Assembly (NCBI GenBank): GCA_009787435.1 | Contig: WRFW01000219.1 | Location: forward strand, 1 to 25,886 | DNA length: 25,886 bases | Direction: 5' to 3' | Origin: Defluviitaleaceae bacterium | GTDB taxonomy: Bacteria > Bacillota > Clostridia > Lachnospirales > UBA5962 | Shown: one piece after another, positions 7,628 through 15,660 of the stretch | How the letters are laid out: each line of letters opens with the position of its first letter | Numbering within the stretch: the first letter of the stretch is position 1 | Made by a program: the position numbers and the translations under genes | Notes under the pieces: model-generated | Told to the model about the DNA's origin: nothing | Database searches by the model: none | What the model saw: the letters and a program-made list of their open reading frames with translations, nothing else

Positions 7628-9085
7628 ATGATAACTTTTTTAATTTGTTTAGCCGTTTTAATAATCGGCTATTTTACTTACGGGCGTGTTACAGAAAAAA
7701 TAATGGGTCCAGATGATAAAAACATAACCCCGGCACATAGGCTTGCAGACGGTGTAGACTATGTTGTTCTCCCTTGGCATAAAGTTTTATTAACTCAGTT
7801 TTTAAATATAGCGGGTTTGGGTCCAATTTTCGGTGCTGTTATGGGAGCAATGTTTGGACCTGTAGTTTTTCTTTGGATAACTTTAGGAACTCTCTTTATT
7901 GGCGGCGTTCATGATATGATAACAAGCTACGTTTCCCTAAAGCATGATGGAATTGCTTTAAGTGAGCTTGTAGGCATTTACTTAGGTAAATGGGGTAAAC
8001 GTGTTATGCTTTTTTTCACAGTTATTCTTTCTATACTAGTTGGTGTAGTTTTTACTATGAGCCCTGCCGGCTGGCTGAATAGTAGAATAGAATGGGGAAT
8101 GCACACTTGGATAATAATAATAATGATTTATTATGTGTTCGCAACTTTAGTTCCTGTTAAAACTATTATGGCTAAGCTTTTCCCTTTGTTTTCTTTCTCT
8201 ATGCTTTTAATGTGTGTAGTTTTATTTATAGCTATGATGTGGAATCAATTCACAAACCCAACTTTCAGCATGGTAGAATTCACATTTAATACTGTTCACC
8301 CTGCTATGCTTTCACCGCTTCCATTTTTATTTGTTACTGTTGCTTGTGGGGCTGTTTCTGGGTTTCATGCCGCAAAAAGCCCGATGATGGTTCGTTGTTT
8401 AAATAAGGAGTCTCAAACGAAAAAAGTGTTTTTCGGTGCAATGGTTATAGAGGGAATAGTAGCTTTAGTTTGGGCAGCTGTTGCTATGGCAGTTTTAGGA
8501 GACACTTTTTGGGGTGATAATCCAACAACTGTAGGTGCTCTTGGTGGTGCAGGTGTCTTAGTTGACCAAATTTCATACGAACTTTTGGGCGGTGCAGGTG
8601 TTTTCTTAGTTATAATCGCTGTTATAATAGTTCCTATTACAACCGGTGATACAACTTTTAGAAGCCTTAGAATTACTCTAGCAGATACTTTTAAATTTAG
8701 CCAAGCTTCTATGATGAATAGAATTCTTCTTTGCATTCCTATGTTTGCAACAGCTTTCGTTTTAACTTTTATAAATTTTGATATTTTATGGAGATACTTC
8801 GCTTGGACTAATCAAACAATAGCGGCATTAGCATTGTGGACTTGTGCAGCTTGGCTCACTGCTAATAAAAAAATTCATTGGATTGCTTCTTTGCCTGCTA
8901 TGCTTTTAACATATGTTTCTTTCAGCTATATACTTCAAGCACCAGAAGAGGGCTTTGGGCTTTCAGCTATGATAGGAAATTCAGTAGGAATTTCAGCGGC
9001 AATATTAGCTATGGTAGTCTTCTTATTTTTAAGACCAAAAGAAAGATTAGATTTTCCTTCAAATGCTGTGCTTAAAGGAAAGTAG
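7628..9085 (+). CDS. cstA: CstA-family carbon starvation/pyruvate-type transporter
   Basis: An integral membrane protein of 485 aa belonging to the CstA family (E. coli CstA and BtsT). Those members are linked to peptide use under carbon starvation and to pyruvate uptake. The N-terminal block GPDDKNITPAHRLADGVDYVVLPWHKVLLTQFLNIAGLGP contains family hallmarks; it is quoted here in part only to mark HRLADGVDY and the HKVLL..QF..IAG..P core. Many hydrophobic helices follow. It is shorter than E. coli CstA (about 700 aa), as in many clostridial versions. The frame is open from a TTG at 7613, but ATG 7628 is preferred because GGAGGG ends 7 nt upstream. It is a single-gene unit, bounded by a consensus promoter and by a long terminator that overlaps the rpmH promoter. 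The substrate cannot be decided from sequence. Confidence 0.9.
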   Translation: MITFLICLAVLIIGYFTYGRVTEKIMGPDDKNITPAHRLADGVDYVVLPWHKVLLTQFLNIAGLGPIFGAVMGAMFGPVVFLWITLGTLFIGGVHDMITSYVSLKHDGIALSELVGIYLGKWGKRVMLFFTVILSILVGVVFTMSPAGWLNSRIEWGMHTWIIIIMIYYVFATLVPVKTIMAKLFPLFSFSMLLMCVVLFIAMMWNQFTNPTFSMVEFTFNTVHPAMLSPLPFLFVTVACGAVSGFHAAKSPMMVRCLNKESQTKKVFFGAMVIEGIVALVWAAVAMAVLGDTFWGDNPTTVGALGGAGVLVDQISYELLGGAGVFLVIIAVIIVPITTGDTTFRSLRITLADTFKFSQASMMNRILLCIPMFATAFVLTFINFDILWRYFAWTNQTIAALALWTCAAWLTANKKIHWIASLPAMLLTYVSFSYILQAPEEGFGLSAMIGNSVGISAAILAMVVFLFLRPKERLDFPSNAVLKGK

Positions 9086-9132
9086 ATAATAGATTGTTTA
9101 TTTGGCTTTTTAAAAATCTTTTATAACAATAT

Positions 9133-9182
9133 GTCAAGGGGGGTTCATATAAAAATTATTGAGCCAAACCCTTGACTTTTTT
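9133..9182 (+). terminator. cstA intrinsic terminator overlapping the rpmH -35 box
   Basis: GTCAAGGG at 9133-9140 pairs perfectly with CCCTTGAC at 9169-9176. An inner stem GGTTCA (9142-9147)/TGAGCC (9160-9165, one G-U) and ATAA/TTAT lengthen the hairpin. TTTTTT at 9177-9182 follows. The right arm contains TTGAC of the next promoter's -35 box. Confidence 0.85.
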
Positions 9183-9200
9183 ATGAAAATCGTATATAAT
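9172..9200 (+). promoter_or_regulatory. rpmH operon promoter
   Basis: TTGACT at 9172-9177 and a perfect TATAAT at 9195-9200 are separated by 17 nt. Transcription should start near 9207, about 30 nt before rpmH, with AAGGAGA at 9221-9227 as ribosome site. The -35 box is embedded in the cstA terminator's 3' arm and first U residues. Confidence 0.88.
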
Positions 9201-9236
9201 GTTTTCTATAAATATTTTTTAAGGAGAGACTACAAA

Positions 9237-9371
9237 ATGAAAATGACTTACCAACCGAAGAAGCGTCAGAGAAGTAGAGAGCACGGTTTCAGAAAGCGTA
9301 TGCGTACTGCAAATGGTAGAAATGTTCTAAGAAGAAGGCGTTTAAAGGGTAGAAAAAAACTTACTGTTTAA
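9237..9371 (+). CDS. rpmH: 50S ribosomal protein L34
   Basis: A 44-aa, strongly basic ribosomal protein with the standard L34 pattern: MKMTYQPKKRQRSREHGF, then RKRMRTANGRNVL and RRRRLKGRKKL. The reading frame is open further upstream, but ATG 9237 is the start because AAGGAGA ends about 9 nt before it and the promoter -10 lies at 9195-9200 within the upstream extension. It is the first gene of the conserved block with rnpA, yidD, yidC, jag, mnmE and mnmG. The protein ends in KLTV, slightly different from the common clostridial KLSA. Confidence 0.97.
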   Translation: MKMTYQPKKRQRSREHGFRKRMRTANGRNVLRRRRLKGRKKLTV

Positions 9372-9377
9372 CCCCTC

Positions 9378-9722
9378 ATGAAGCAGCTTCCCGGAATAAG
9401 GACTCTTAAAAGAGAGCAATTTAATAGGATTTATAGCAAGGGGCTTTATTTCGCAAACAAGCACCTTGTTATATACGTACTTAAAAATAATAATGTTAAT
9501 AGTTTAGTTAATACTTATGGAATCTCAATTAGTAAAAAGGTCGGAAAAAGTGTAGTTCGCAATAGAATAAGGCGTGTAATAAAAGAATCTTTGAGGCTTT
9601 CGCAAGCCGAAATTAAAAAAGGGCACAATATTATAGTCGTTTCGAGAACCGCTGAGAAGACAGACTTTAAAGCTATAGATTCTAGTATTAAAAAATTATT
9701 AAAAAGGGCAAATCTGCTTTAA
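9378..9722 (+). CDS. rnpA: ribonuclease P protein component
   Basis: The 114-aa protein subunit of RNase P, which helps the catalytic RNA remove 5' leaders of precursor tRNAs. The diagnostic RNP motif is present as KKVGKSVVRNRIRRVIKES at about residues 53-71. The N-terminal block GIRTLKREQFNRIYSKG and the C-terminal DFKAIDSSIKKLLKRA also fit. It starts 6 nt after the rpmH stop and has no clear ribosome site, so translation is probably coupled to rpmH, as in other Firmicutes where the two are tightly joined. The RNase P RNA gene is not in this window. Confidence 0.96.
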   Translation: MKQLPGIRTLKREQFNRIYSKGLYFANKHLVIYVLKNNNVNSLVNTYGISISKKVGKSVVRNRIRRVIKESLRLSQAEIKKGHNIIVVSRTAEKTDFKAIDSSIKKLLKRANLL

Positions 9723-9723
9723 A

Positions 9724-9957
9724 ATGAAAATAATCACAAATATATTTATAAAAATATTTTTAATATTAATAAAGATTTATCAAAGGTTTATCTCGCCTCT
9801 TTTTCCTCCCCAGTGTAGATTTTACCCTACTTGTTCGCATTATTGTTATGAAGCCATTGAAAATTATGGTTTTTTTGGTGTGTTTCTCTCTATTAAAAGA
9901 ATATTAAAGTGCCACCCTTTTAACCCCGGCGGGTATGACCCTGTTCCCAAAAAATAA
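9724..9957 (+). CDS. yidD: membrane protein insertion efficiency factor YidD
   Basis: A 77-aa YidD protein, a small membrane-associated factor that assists YidC-dependent insertion. The family pattern is complete: an amphipathic/hydrophobic N-terminus, IYQRFISPLFPPQCRFYPTCS with the characteristic cysteines, YEAIENYG, and a C-terminal CHPFNPGGYDPVP. It begins one base after the rnpA stop codon and shows no ribosome site of its own, again suggesting coupling. It is followed directly by yidC. Confidence 0.96.
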   Translation: MKIITNIFIKIFLILIKIYQRFISPLFPPQCRFYPTCSHYCYEAIENYGFFGVFLSIKRILKCHPFNPGGYDPVPKK

Positions 9958-9974
9958 CTTCAAGGAGAAAACTT

Positions 9975-10979
9975 TTGTTTTTTAATAATGCAAATGTAAT
10001 ACGCCAAGAGCCCGGTGTTATAGTGGGTCCTATTTCAAATCTTCTCGGTTTCGTGTTAGATTTTATATACAATATTTTTTACTTTATAGCACCAGGGCTC
10101 GCCCTAGGCTTAGCTATAATATTTTTTACTATAATAGTCCGTATTTTATTGCTTCCACTCGCAATCAAACAGCATAAAAGTATGATGAAAATGAGAGCAC
10201 TAAAGCCGGACATTGATAAGATAAATAAAAAGTATGAAGGTAAGATTACTCCAGATGATATGAGAAATAAAAATATAGAGCTGCAAGAGCTTTATAGAGA
10301 AAAAAAAGCAAACCCTTTAGCTGGTTGTATACCTGCTTTAGTTCAATGGCCTATATTTATAACTCTTTTCAGTATGTTTCAAAGCCCTTTTGCTTATATA
10401 ATTAGGCTCAATGAAGCTTATGGAAATTTAGTTTCTCATATGCAAAGCATAGAAAATTGGTATTACCCTATACTTAACATACAGCAACTAGGGCTTTCTA
10501 AACTTCCTAACCCTAATTATGAATTGCCGCTTTCTATAGATAACAATGTAATTAGATTAATTTTCACATATTCATTTGAAGACTGGCAGCTTTATTTTTC
10601 ACAAATAAGCCAAGATTATGTGCCAGCTCTTGAGAGTTTAATACAAGTTACTAGAAATATGGAAACTTTTTTAGGTATAGATATGGTGGCTTCTGCAGGG
10701 TTTAATTGGCCTGCTATTTTGCTCCCGATTATAACTGCTGTCAGCTCTTTCTTTATGAGCCAGTTTATGATGAAAAAAAATCCTTTAGACCCAAATGCCC
10801 CTGGGGCAAGCTTTCAAAAATCTATGATGTATATGATGCCGATTATTATGGCTGTAGTTACTTTCGTTTCACCAGCAGCTTTAGGGCTTTATTGGGTAGT
10901 TTCAAATTTATTTCAATTAGTGCAACAAATAACGTTAGATAAAATTTTATCACCAAAAGATATGGAAGTTATAGGATGA
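9975..10979 (+). CDS. yidC: membrane protein insertase YidC/SpoIIIJ family, TTG start
   Basis: A 334-aa YidC/Oxa1-family insertase that places proteins in the cytoplasmic membrane. The short N-terminus without a large periplasmic domain is the Gram-positive form. The conserved helix-1 Arg is visible in FFTIIVRILLLPLAIKQ, next to QHKSMMKMRALKPDI and the coiled YREKKANPLAGCIPALVQWPIF region. Further C-terminal helices follow. The start is TTG 9975: AAGGAG at 9962-9967 lies 7 nt before it, and no in-frame ATG occurs before the conserved core. There is no lipobox cysteine, unlike B. subtilis SpoIIIJ, which is a lipoprotein. The jag gene begins 7 nt after the stop. Confidence 0.95.
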   Translation: MFFNNANVIRQEPGVIVGPISNLLGFVLDFIYNIFYFIAPGLALGLAIIFFTIIVRILLLPLAIKQHKSMMKMRALKPDIDKINKKYEGKITPDDMRNKNIELQELYREKKANPLAGCIPALVQWPIFITLFSMFQSPFAYIIRLNEAYGNLVSHMQSIENWYYPILNIQQLGLSKLPNPNYELPLSIDNNVIRLIFTYSFEDWQLYFSQISQDYVPALESLIQVTRNMETFLGIDMVASAGFNWPAILLPIITAVSSFFMSQFMMKKNPLDPNAPGASFQKSMMYMMPIIMAVVTFVSPAALGLYWVVSNLFQLVQQITLDKILSPKDMEVIG

Positions 10980-10986
10980 TATTAAT

Positions 10987-11622
10987 ATGGGAAAAATAAT
11001 AGAAGTAGAAAAAGAAGCCGAAACTGTTGAATTAGCTACAGAAATTGCAATAAAAGATTTAGGCTTCCCTAAAGAGTTTGTAGCAGTTGAAGTTTTAACT
11101 TTGCCTGTAAAAGGTCTATTTGGCTTCGGTAAAAAGAAAGCTAAAATTAAAGCTACAGTAACATTTGATTCAGGAAAAGAAGTATTGAAATTTTTAGAAC
11201 AATTTTTTGAAGTTTCAAAATTAAATTTAAATGCCAAAATTTCAAGAAATAATTCAAAGGGCGTTAAAATTAATATTTATGGTGAAGATGCATCCGTATT
11301 GATTGGCAAACAAGGCAGGGTGTTAGATTCTTTAGAAAGAATATCAACCTTAGTTGCAAATAAATATAAAATATCTAAAAGAACTGTAAAATTAGATATA
11401 GAGGGCTATAGAGATAAAAGAAGAGACCAACTTATAGAACAGTCTGCTTCTTGGGCGGCACAAGTTAAAAAAACTGGCAAGCCGCATATTTTACATCCGA
11501 TGAGCACCCGTGAAAGGCGTGTAATTCATAATGCTTTAGAAAAAAATCCAGATGTTTATACTAAAAGCCAAGGCGAAGAGCCAAAGCGTTACGTAACTAT
11601 TTATAAGACAGATGAAAAATAA
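10987..11622 (+). CDS. jag: RNA-binding protein Jag/KhpB (Jag-N, KH, R3H)
   Basis: A cytoplasmic RNA-binding protein of 211 aa. Residues 1-55 form the Jag-N domain, ending in the family motif KGLFGFGKKKAKIK. A KH domain follows with VLIGKQGRVLDSLERI (GxxG as GKQG) at about residues 103-118. The C-terminal R3H domain carries MSTRERRVIHNAL at about residues 166-178. In streptococci the protein (also called EloR) acts with KhpA and affects cell elongation; its place next to yidC is near universal. ATG 10987 is preceded by a weak AGGA at greater than usual spacing. The last codons overlap the mnmE start by 11 nt. Confidence 0.95.
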   Translation: MGKIIEVEKEAETVELATEIAIKDLGFPKEFVAVEVLTLPVKGLFGFGKKKAKIKATVTFDSGKEVLKFLEQFFEVSKLNLNAKISRNNSKGVKINIYGEDASVLIGKQGRVLDSLERISTLVANKYKISKRTVKLDIEGYRDKRRDQLIEQSASWAAQVKKTGKPHILHPMSTRERRVIHNALEKNPDVYTKSQGEEPKRYVTIYKTDEK

Positions 11623-13057
11623 TACTATAACAGCAATTTCAACAGCCTTAGGTCCCGGTGCGATTTCTATTGTTCGCCTTAGTGGTCCTTTGGCTTTAAT
11701 TATATTAAATAAAGTTTTCGTTAAAGGAAAATTTGTTAGTAATTTAAGAGAGAACCCTAATAAATTTGAAGCTAATAGCATAAGAGATAACTTTAATAAA
11801 GATGAGCTTGCTAATAATTTAAGACATACCACACCCGAGGGTGATATATCTAAAAATTTTGAAAGCCATAAAATTTATTATGGCTTTGTAGTTGATGGTG
11901 AAACTAAAATAGATGAAGTTTTAGTTTCGGTTATGCTTGCCCCAAAAACTTATACAAAAGAAGATATGGTAGAAATAAACTGCCACGGTGGTGATGTTAG
12001 TGCTATGGCGGTTCTTTCTATACTTCTTAAAAATGGTGCGTCGATGGCAGAGCCGGGCGAGTTTACGAAAAGAGCTTTTTTAAACGGTCGTCTAGACCTT
12101 TCTCAAGCAGAAGCAGTAATAGACATTATAAATTCTAGGTCAAATATTAGCAGGCAGCTTTCTTTAAACGTGTTAGATGGAAAGCTTGGAAAGCAAATTA
12201 AAAAAATGCGTTCTAATCTCCTTTTTGCTATAGCAACATTAGAAGTAGCCATAGACTACCCAGAAGATGGGTACTTCACTCAAATGAATGAAATAGAGCA
12301 AATAACAAAAGATACTCTTTTTGAAGTAAATAATTTGCTTAAAAATTCTAAGTGGGATAGTCTTCTTAAAAACGGATTAGATACAGTAATATTAGGCAGG
12401 CCTAATGTTGGTAAAAGTTCTCTTTTAAATGCCTTAATAGGCGAAGAGCGGGCTATAGTAACTAATATAGAGGGCACAACTCGTGATATAATAACCGCAA
12501 ACACAAATATAGATAATATCCCTTTAAATATTATAGACACAGCAGGCATTAGAGACACAGTAGATGAAATAGAGAAAATTGGGCAAGATATGGCTTTTGC
12601 TAAGCTTAGCTCAGCAGATTTAATTTTATTAGTTATAGACGGTTCAAACGAGCTAACTAGTAAAGATAAAGAACTTATTGAGCTAGTAAAAGAGCAAAAC
12701 CACATAATAGTTTTAAATAAAGCAGACTTAGGAATTAAATTAAACCTTTCTAATTCTGTTGAAATAAGTGCAGCAAATGGAGATATAGGCGAGCTTCATA
12801 AAGAGATTACAAAAAAATATTTAAACGAAAATATAACTACAGAACTAACTTTAATAAATATGCGGCATAAAGAAGCTCTTTTTTTAGCCTTAGAAGCTTT
12901 AAAAAGAGCAGAAGAAGCAATACTTTTAAATAGCCCAGAAGAATTTATATCTTTAGATTTAACACAAAGCTATGAAGCCTTAGGCGAAATTCTAGGCGAA
13001 GAGCTTTCAGAAAGTATAATAGATAAAATATTCAGTGAATTTTGCTTAGGTAAATAG
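11612..13057 (+). CDS. mnmE: tRNA modification GTPase MnmE
   Basis: With MnmG, MnmE installs carboxymethylaminomethyl groups at the wobble uridine (U34) of certain tRNAs. At 481 aa it is slightly longer than the usual 450-460. The N-terminal folate-binding domain starts NNTITAISTALGPGAISIVRLSG. The central G domain has GRPNVGKSSLLN at about residues 262-273, the TTRD switch, DTAGIRD, and NKAD. The C-terminus ends IFSEFCLGK with the catalytic Cys (family form FCIGK). Extra residues lie in the N-terminal domain around 45-75, before the ISKNFESHKI segment, and may explain the length. The start overlaps jag by 11 nt and lacks a strong ribosome site, which suggests coupling. Confidence 0.96.
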   Translation: MKNNTITAISTALGPGAISIVRLSGPLALIILNKVFVKGKFVSNLRENPNKFEANSIRDNFNKDELANNLRHTTPEGDISKNFESHKIYYGFVVDGETKIDEVLVSVMLAPKTYTKEDMVEINCHGGDVSAMAVLSILLKNGASMAEPGEFTKRAFLNGRLDLSQAEAVIDIINSRSNISRQLSLNVLDGKLGKQIKKMRSNLLFAIATLEVAIDYPEDGYFTQMNEIEQITKDTLFEVNNLLKNSKWDSLLKNGLDTVILGRPNVGKSSLLNALIGEERAIVTNIEGTTRDIITANTNIDNIPLNIIDTAGIRDTVDEIEKIGQDMAFAKLSSADLILLVIDGSNELTSKDKELIELVKEQNHIIVLNKADLGIKLNLSNSVEISAANGDIGELHKEITKKYLNENITTELTLINMRHKEALFLALEALKRAEEAILLNSPEEFISLDLTQSYEALGEILGEELSESIIDKIFSEFCLGK

Positions 13058-13125
13058 GGTTTAATTATATAATGGGGATACAGAGCTGCATATTATCAAA
13101 TATTTATTTACTTATTTTTCAGATT

Positions 13126-13150
13126 TTGCTAAGCTTTTTTAAAAAAAGCA
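13126..13150. repeat. inverted repeat in the mnmE-mnmG gap
   Basis: GCTTTTTTAAAAAAAGC forms an almost perfect palindrome just before the mnmG ribosome site AAAGGAGG. The gap of 106 nt is unusual for these coupled genes. A long enough U-run for a plain terminator is absent, so attenuation or mRNA processing are only possibilities. Confidence 0.35.
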
Positions 13151-13163
13151 GAAAGGAGGAATT

Positions 13164-15041
13164 ATGCCAGAACAAGCAGATGTTATAATAATAGGGGCTG
13201 GGCATGCTGGGTGTGAAGCTGCTTTAGCTTCGGCACGCATGGGCAAAAGCACTATAGTTTTTGCTATAAGTTTAGATTCTGTCGCTTCAATGCCTTGCAA
13301 CCCAAATATAGGTGGCACATCTAAGGGGCATTTAGTTAAAGAGATAGATGCACTTGGCGGGGAAATGGGCAGAAATATAGATAAAACATATATTCAAAGT
13401 AAAATGCTAAACACTTCTAAAGGGCCTGCTGTTTATTCTTTAAGGGCACAAGCAGATAAATATAAATATTCTCGTGAGATGAAAAAGACCCTTGAAAACA
13501 CAGAAAACTTATATTTAATGCAAGATGAAGTTACAGAAATTTTAGTTGAAAATGGTGAAGTGAAAGGCGTTATAACGCAAAGTGGGCAAAAATATTCTTC
13601 TAAAAGTGTTGTAGTTTGCGGGGGCACTTATTTTCGCTCTCGCTGCATTTATGGAGATACTAGTATAAATTCTGGACCAGGTGGGCTTAAAAATTCTAAT
13701 GATTTAAGTGAAAGTCTTCAAAAAATCGGAATAAAAATGTATCGCTTTAAAACAGGAACGCCTGCTCGTATAGACCGCCGCAGTATAGATTTTTCAAAAA
13801 TGGAGCCTCAATATGGTGATGAAGAAGTTGTCCCTTTTTCTTTCGGCACAAAAAGAGAAGATATAAAAAAAGACCAAATAGAATGCTATTTAACTTACAC
13901 AAATGCTGAAACGCACAAAATTATAATGGAAAATATTCACCGCTCGCCTATGTTTTCAGGCGAAATAGAGGGCACAGGTACTCGCTATTGCCCATCTATA
14001 GAAGATAAGGTAGTCCGTTTCCGTGATAAAGAACGCCACCAAGTTTTTATAGAGCCAGAGGGTGAAGATACAAATGAAATGTATATAGGCGGCATGAGCA
14101 CTTCTCTTCCAGAAGATGTTCAAAGGGCTATGTATAAAACTATTCCAGGGCTTGAAAATTGCCGCATAGTACGCCTTGGCTATGCTATTGAATATGATGC
14201 AATAGATGCAACAACTCTAAATTTAAGTCTTATGACTAAAGCTGTGAAAGGTTTATTTTTTGCAGGGCAAATGAACGGCAGCAGTGGCTATGAAGAAGCA
14301 GGGGCACAAGGCATTATAGCGGGCATAAATGCGGCTCTATATTTAGATAACAAAAAACCTTTCATAGTGGACCGTTCAGAGGGTTATATAGGCGTTTTAA
14401 TAGACGATTTAGTAACTAAAGGCACAAAAGAACCTTATAGAATGATGACTAGCCGTGCAGAATATAGGTTACTTTTAAGGCAAGATAATGCAGACCTTCG
14501 TCTAACACATTATGGCTATGAACTAGGCTTAATAAACACTGAAAGATACAATAAATTTACAGAAAAAAAAGAGCAAATAGAAAAAGAGTTAAATAGAGTT
14601 TCAAAAGTGAATATAGCACCGAGCAGCGAGCTTTCAAATATTTTGAAAGAAGCTAATCTTCCAGATATAACAACAGGAATAAAGCTTTCAGAACTAATTA
14701 AAAGACCAGAGCTTAATTATAATCTTTTATACAAAATTGATAAAGATAGGCCAGACTTACCGCAGGATGTTCAAGAACAAGTAAACATTCAAATAAAATA
14801 TGAGGGTTATATAACTAGGCAGTTAAAACAAGTTGAGCAATTTAAAAAAATGGAAAATCGTATTTTGCCAAAAGAAGTTGACTATACAAAAATTCACGGC
14901 TTAAGATTAGAAGCAGGGCAAAAATTAAACGATATTATGCCAGAGAATCTAGGGCACGCTTCAAGAATCTCAGGCGTTAGCCCTGCAGATATTGCCGTGA
15001 TTCTAATTTTTTTAGAAAGCTATAAAAAGAACTCTGCTTAA
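13164..15041 (+). CDS. mnmG: tRNA uridine-5-carboxymethylaminomethyl(34) synthesis enzyme MnmG
   Basis: The FAD-dependent partner of MnmE, 625 aa, normal length. The dinucleotide fold is DVIIIGAGHAGCEAALASARMG at residues 6-27, with GxGxxG as GAGHAG. The signatures MPCNPNIGGTSKGHLVKEIDALGG and the GTPARIDRRSIDF and MTSRAEYRLLLRQDNADLRLT blocks are present; they are given only as landmarks. The C-terminal MnmE-interacting helix domain contains EAGQKLNDIMPENLGHASRISGVSPADI. AAAGGAGG lies just before ATG 13164. This is the end of the origin-type gene block; the usual next gene rsmG is absent and a convergent unknown gene follows. The region after the stop holds paired hairpin repeats and a 14-bp inverted repeat. 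Confidence 0.97.
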   Translation: MPEQADVIIIGAGHAGCEAALASARMGKSTIVFAISLDSVASMPCNPNIGGTSKGHLVKEIDALGGEMGRNIDKTYIQSKMLNTSKGPAVYSLRAQADKYKYSREMKKTLENTENLYLMQDEVTEILVENGEVKGVITQSGQKYSSKSVVVCGGTYFRSRCIYGDTSINSGPGGLKNSNDLSESLQKIGIKMYRFKTGTPARIDRRSIDFSKMEPQYGDEEVVPFSFGTKREDIKKDQIECYLTYTNAETHKIIMENIHRSPMFSGEIEGTGTRYCPSIEDKVVRFRDKERHQVFIEPEGEDTNEMYIGGMSTSLPEDVQRAMYKTIPGLENCRIVRLGYAIEYDAIDATTLNLSLMTKAVKGLFFAGQMNGSSGYEEAGAQGIIAGINAALYLDNKKPFIVDRSEGYIGVLIDDLVTKGTKEPYRMMTSRAEYRLLLRQDNADLRLTHYGYELGLINTERYNKFTEKKEQIEKELNRVSKVNIAPSSELSNILKEANLPDITTGIKLSELIKRPELNYNLLYKIDKDRPDLPQDVQEQVNIQIKYEGYITRQLKQVEQFKKMENRILPKEVDYTKIHGLRLEAGQKLNDIMPENLGHASRISGVSPADIAVILIFLESYKKNSA

Positions 15042-15042
15042 T

Positions 15043-15067
15043 TTGGGCATTATGTCTCCTCTACAGG
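15043..15067 (-). repeat. short hairpin repeat, unit E1
   Basis: TTGGGCATTATG followed by CTCC occurs here and again at 15121. Read on the minus strand, the unit has a small CCT/AGG hairpin followed by GGAGACATAAT. This matches the layout hairpin-GGAGC-ATAA of units D1/D2 upstream of cstA, though the match to D is weak. Confidence 0.45.
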
Positions 15068-15120
15068 TTCAAAAAGATTTTAAGCAATGTATCCAAATTA
15101 AAGCCTTGGTATAGCTAAAC

Positions 15121-15148
15121 TTGGGCATTATGCTCCGCCGCCAGGCGG
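15121..15148 (-). repeat. short hairpin repeat, unit E2
   Basis: Same TTGGGCATTATG start as unit E1, 78 nt later. On the minus strand it reads CCGCC-TGGC-GGCGG followed by GGAGCATAATG. The hairpin is GC-rich, unlike its surroundings, and its bases differ from D2 (CACC/GGTG) while pairing is kept. Confidence 0.55.
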
Positions 15149-15185
15149 TATGATAGATAGCAAAAAATTTGTGCTATCTATCATA
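15149..15185. repeat. perfect 14-bp inverted repeat between convergent genes
   Basis: TATGATAGATAGCA at 15149-15162 is the exact reverse complement of 15172-15185, with a 9-nt loop. It lies between the ends of mnmG (plus) and the small minus-strand gene. Neither strand has a U-run after the stem, so it is not a standard intrinsic terminator, although it could stop or protect transcripts. Confidence 0.75.
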
Positions 15186-15197
15186 AGGCAAGGTGTT

Positions 15198-15461
15198 TTA
15201 TATTCTGTTGTTTGCTATTTCATAAACTACCATAGATTCTATAGCTGCTCTTAGTAACCTAGGTCTCTCAAATTTATTTCCCTCTCTCTCTAAAATTATT
15301 TCTTCAATATCGTTTAAACTATTTTTTAAACTATTCTCAACTTTATCTACAAGCTGTGCTAAATATTCTTTGCAAAAGCCTTTTAAAAGTGGGCTGCCCT
15401 CATATTCTTCCTCGTTCAAAGTTTCTATTACAAATGGTTGTATAGTTTTATTTATGTTCAT
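15198..15461 (-). CDS. small hypothetical protein, 87 aa
   Basis: I do not recognise this protein. It is 87 aa, rich in Glu, Leu and Asn, probably mostly helical, with a heptad-like stretch around residues 25-60 (LAQLVDKVENSLKNSLND). It has no signal peptide, membrane helix or cysteine pair; a single Cys is at about residue 29. The coding status is supported by a strong AGGAGG ending about 7 nt before the ATG at 15461 and by a clean stop just before the 14-bp inverted repeat. It stands alone, convergent with mnmG. Possibilities include a small regulator or spore/cell-division accessory protein, but nothing in the sequence favours one. Confidence 0.75.
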   Translation of the reverse strand: MNINKTIQPFVIETLNEEEYEGSPLLKGFCKEYLAQLVDKVENSLKNSLNDIEEIILEREGNKFERPRLLRAAIESMVVYEIANNRI

Positions 15462-15660
15462 GGAAAACCTCCTAGATTTGATTTTATATATGTATAGTAT
15501 TAAATTTTTTCATAAAAAGTTCTTTTGACCACTTGCTATGTGGCTATATAAAAATATATCAAAAATTTTCAAAAATTTTCAAGCTCCGATAAACTAAATC
15601 TACACTTTTTTGATTACTCAAAATATGTAAAGAGTTTTAAAAATTTTCATATACTTTTTT

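Noticed and set aside
12280..12705. Minus-strand 141-codon ORF within mnmE.
   Set aside because: It opposes the G domain of MnmE; the Ser/Leu-rich product has no features of its own.
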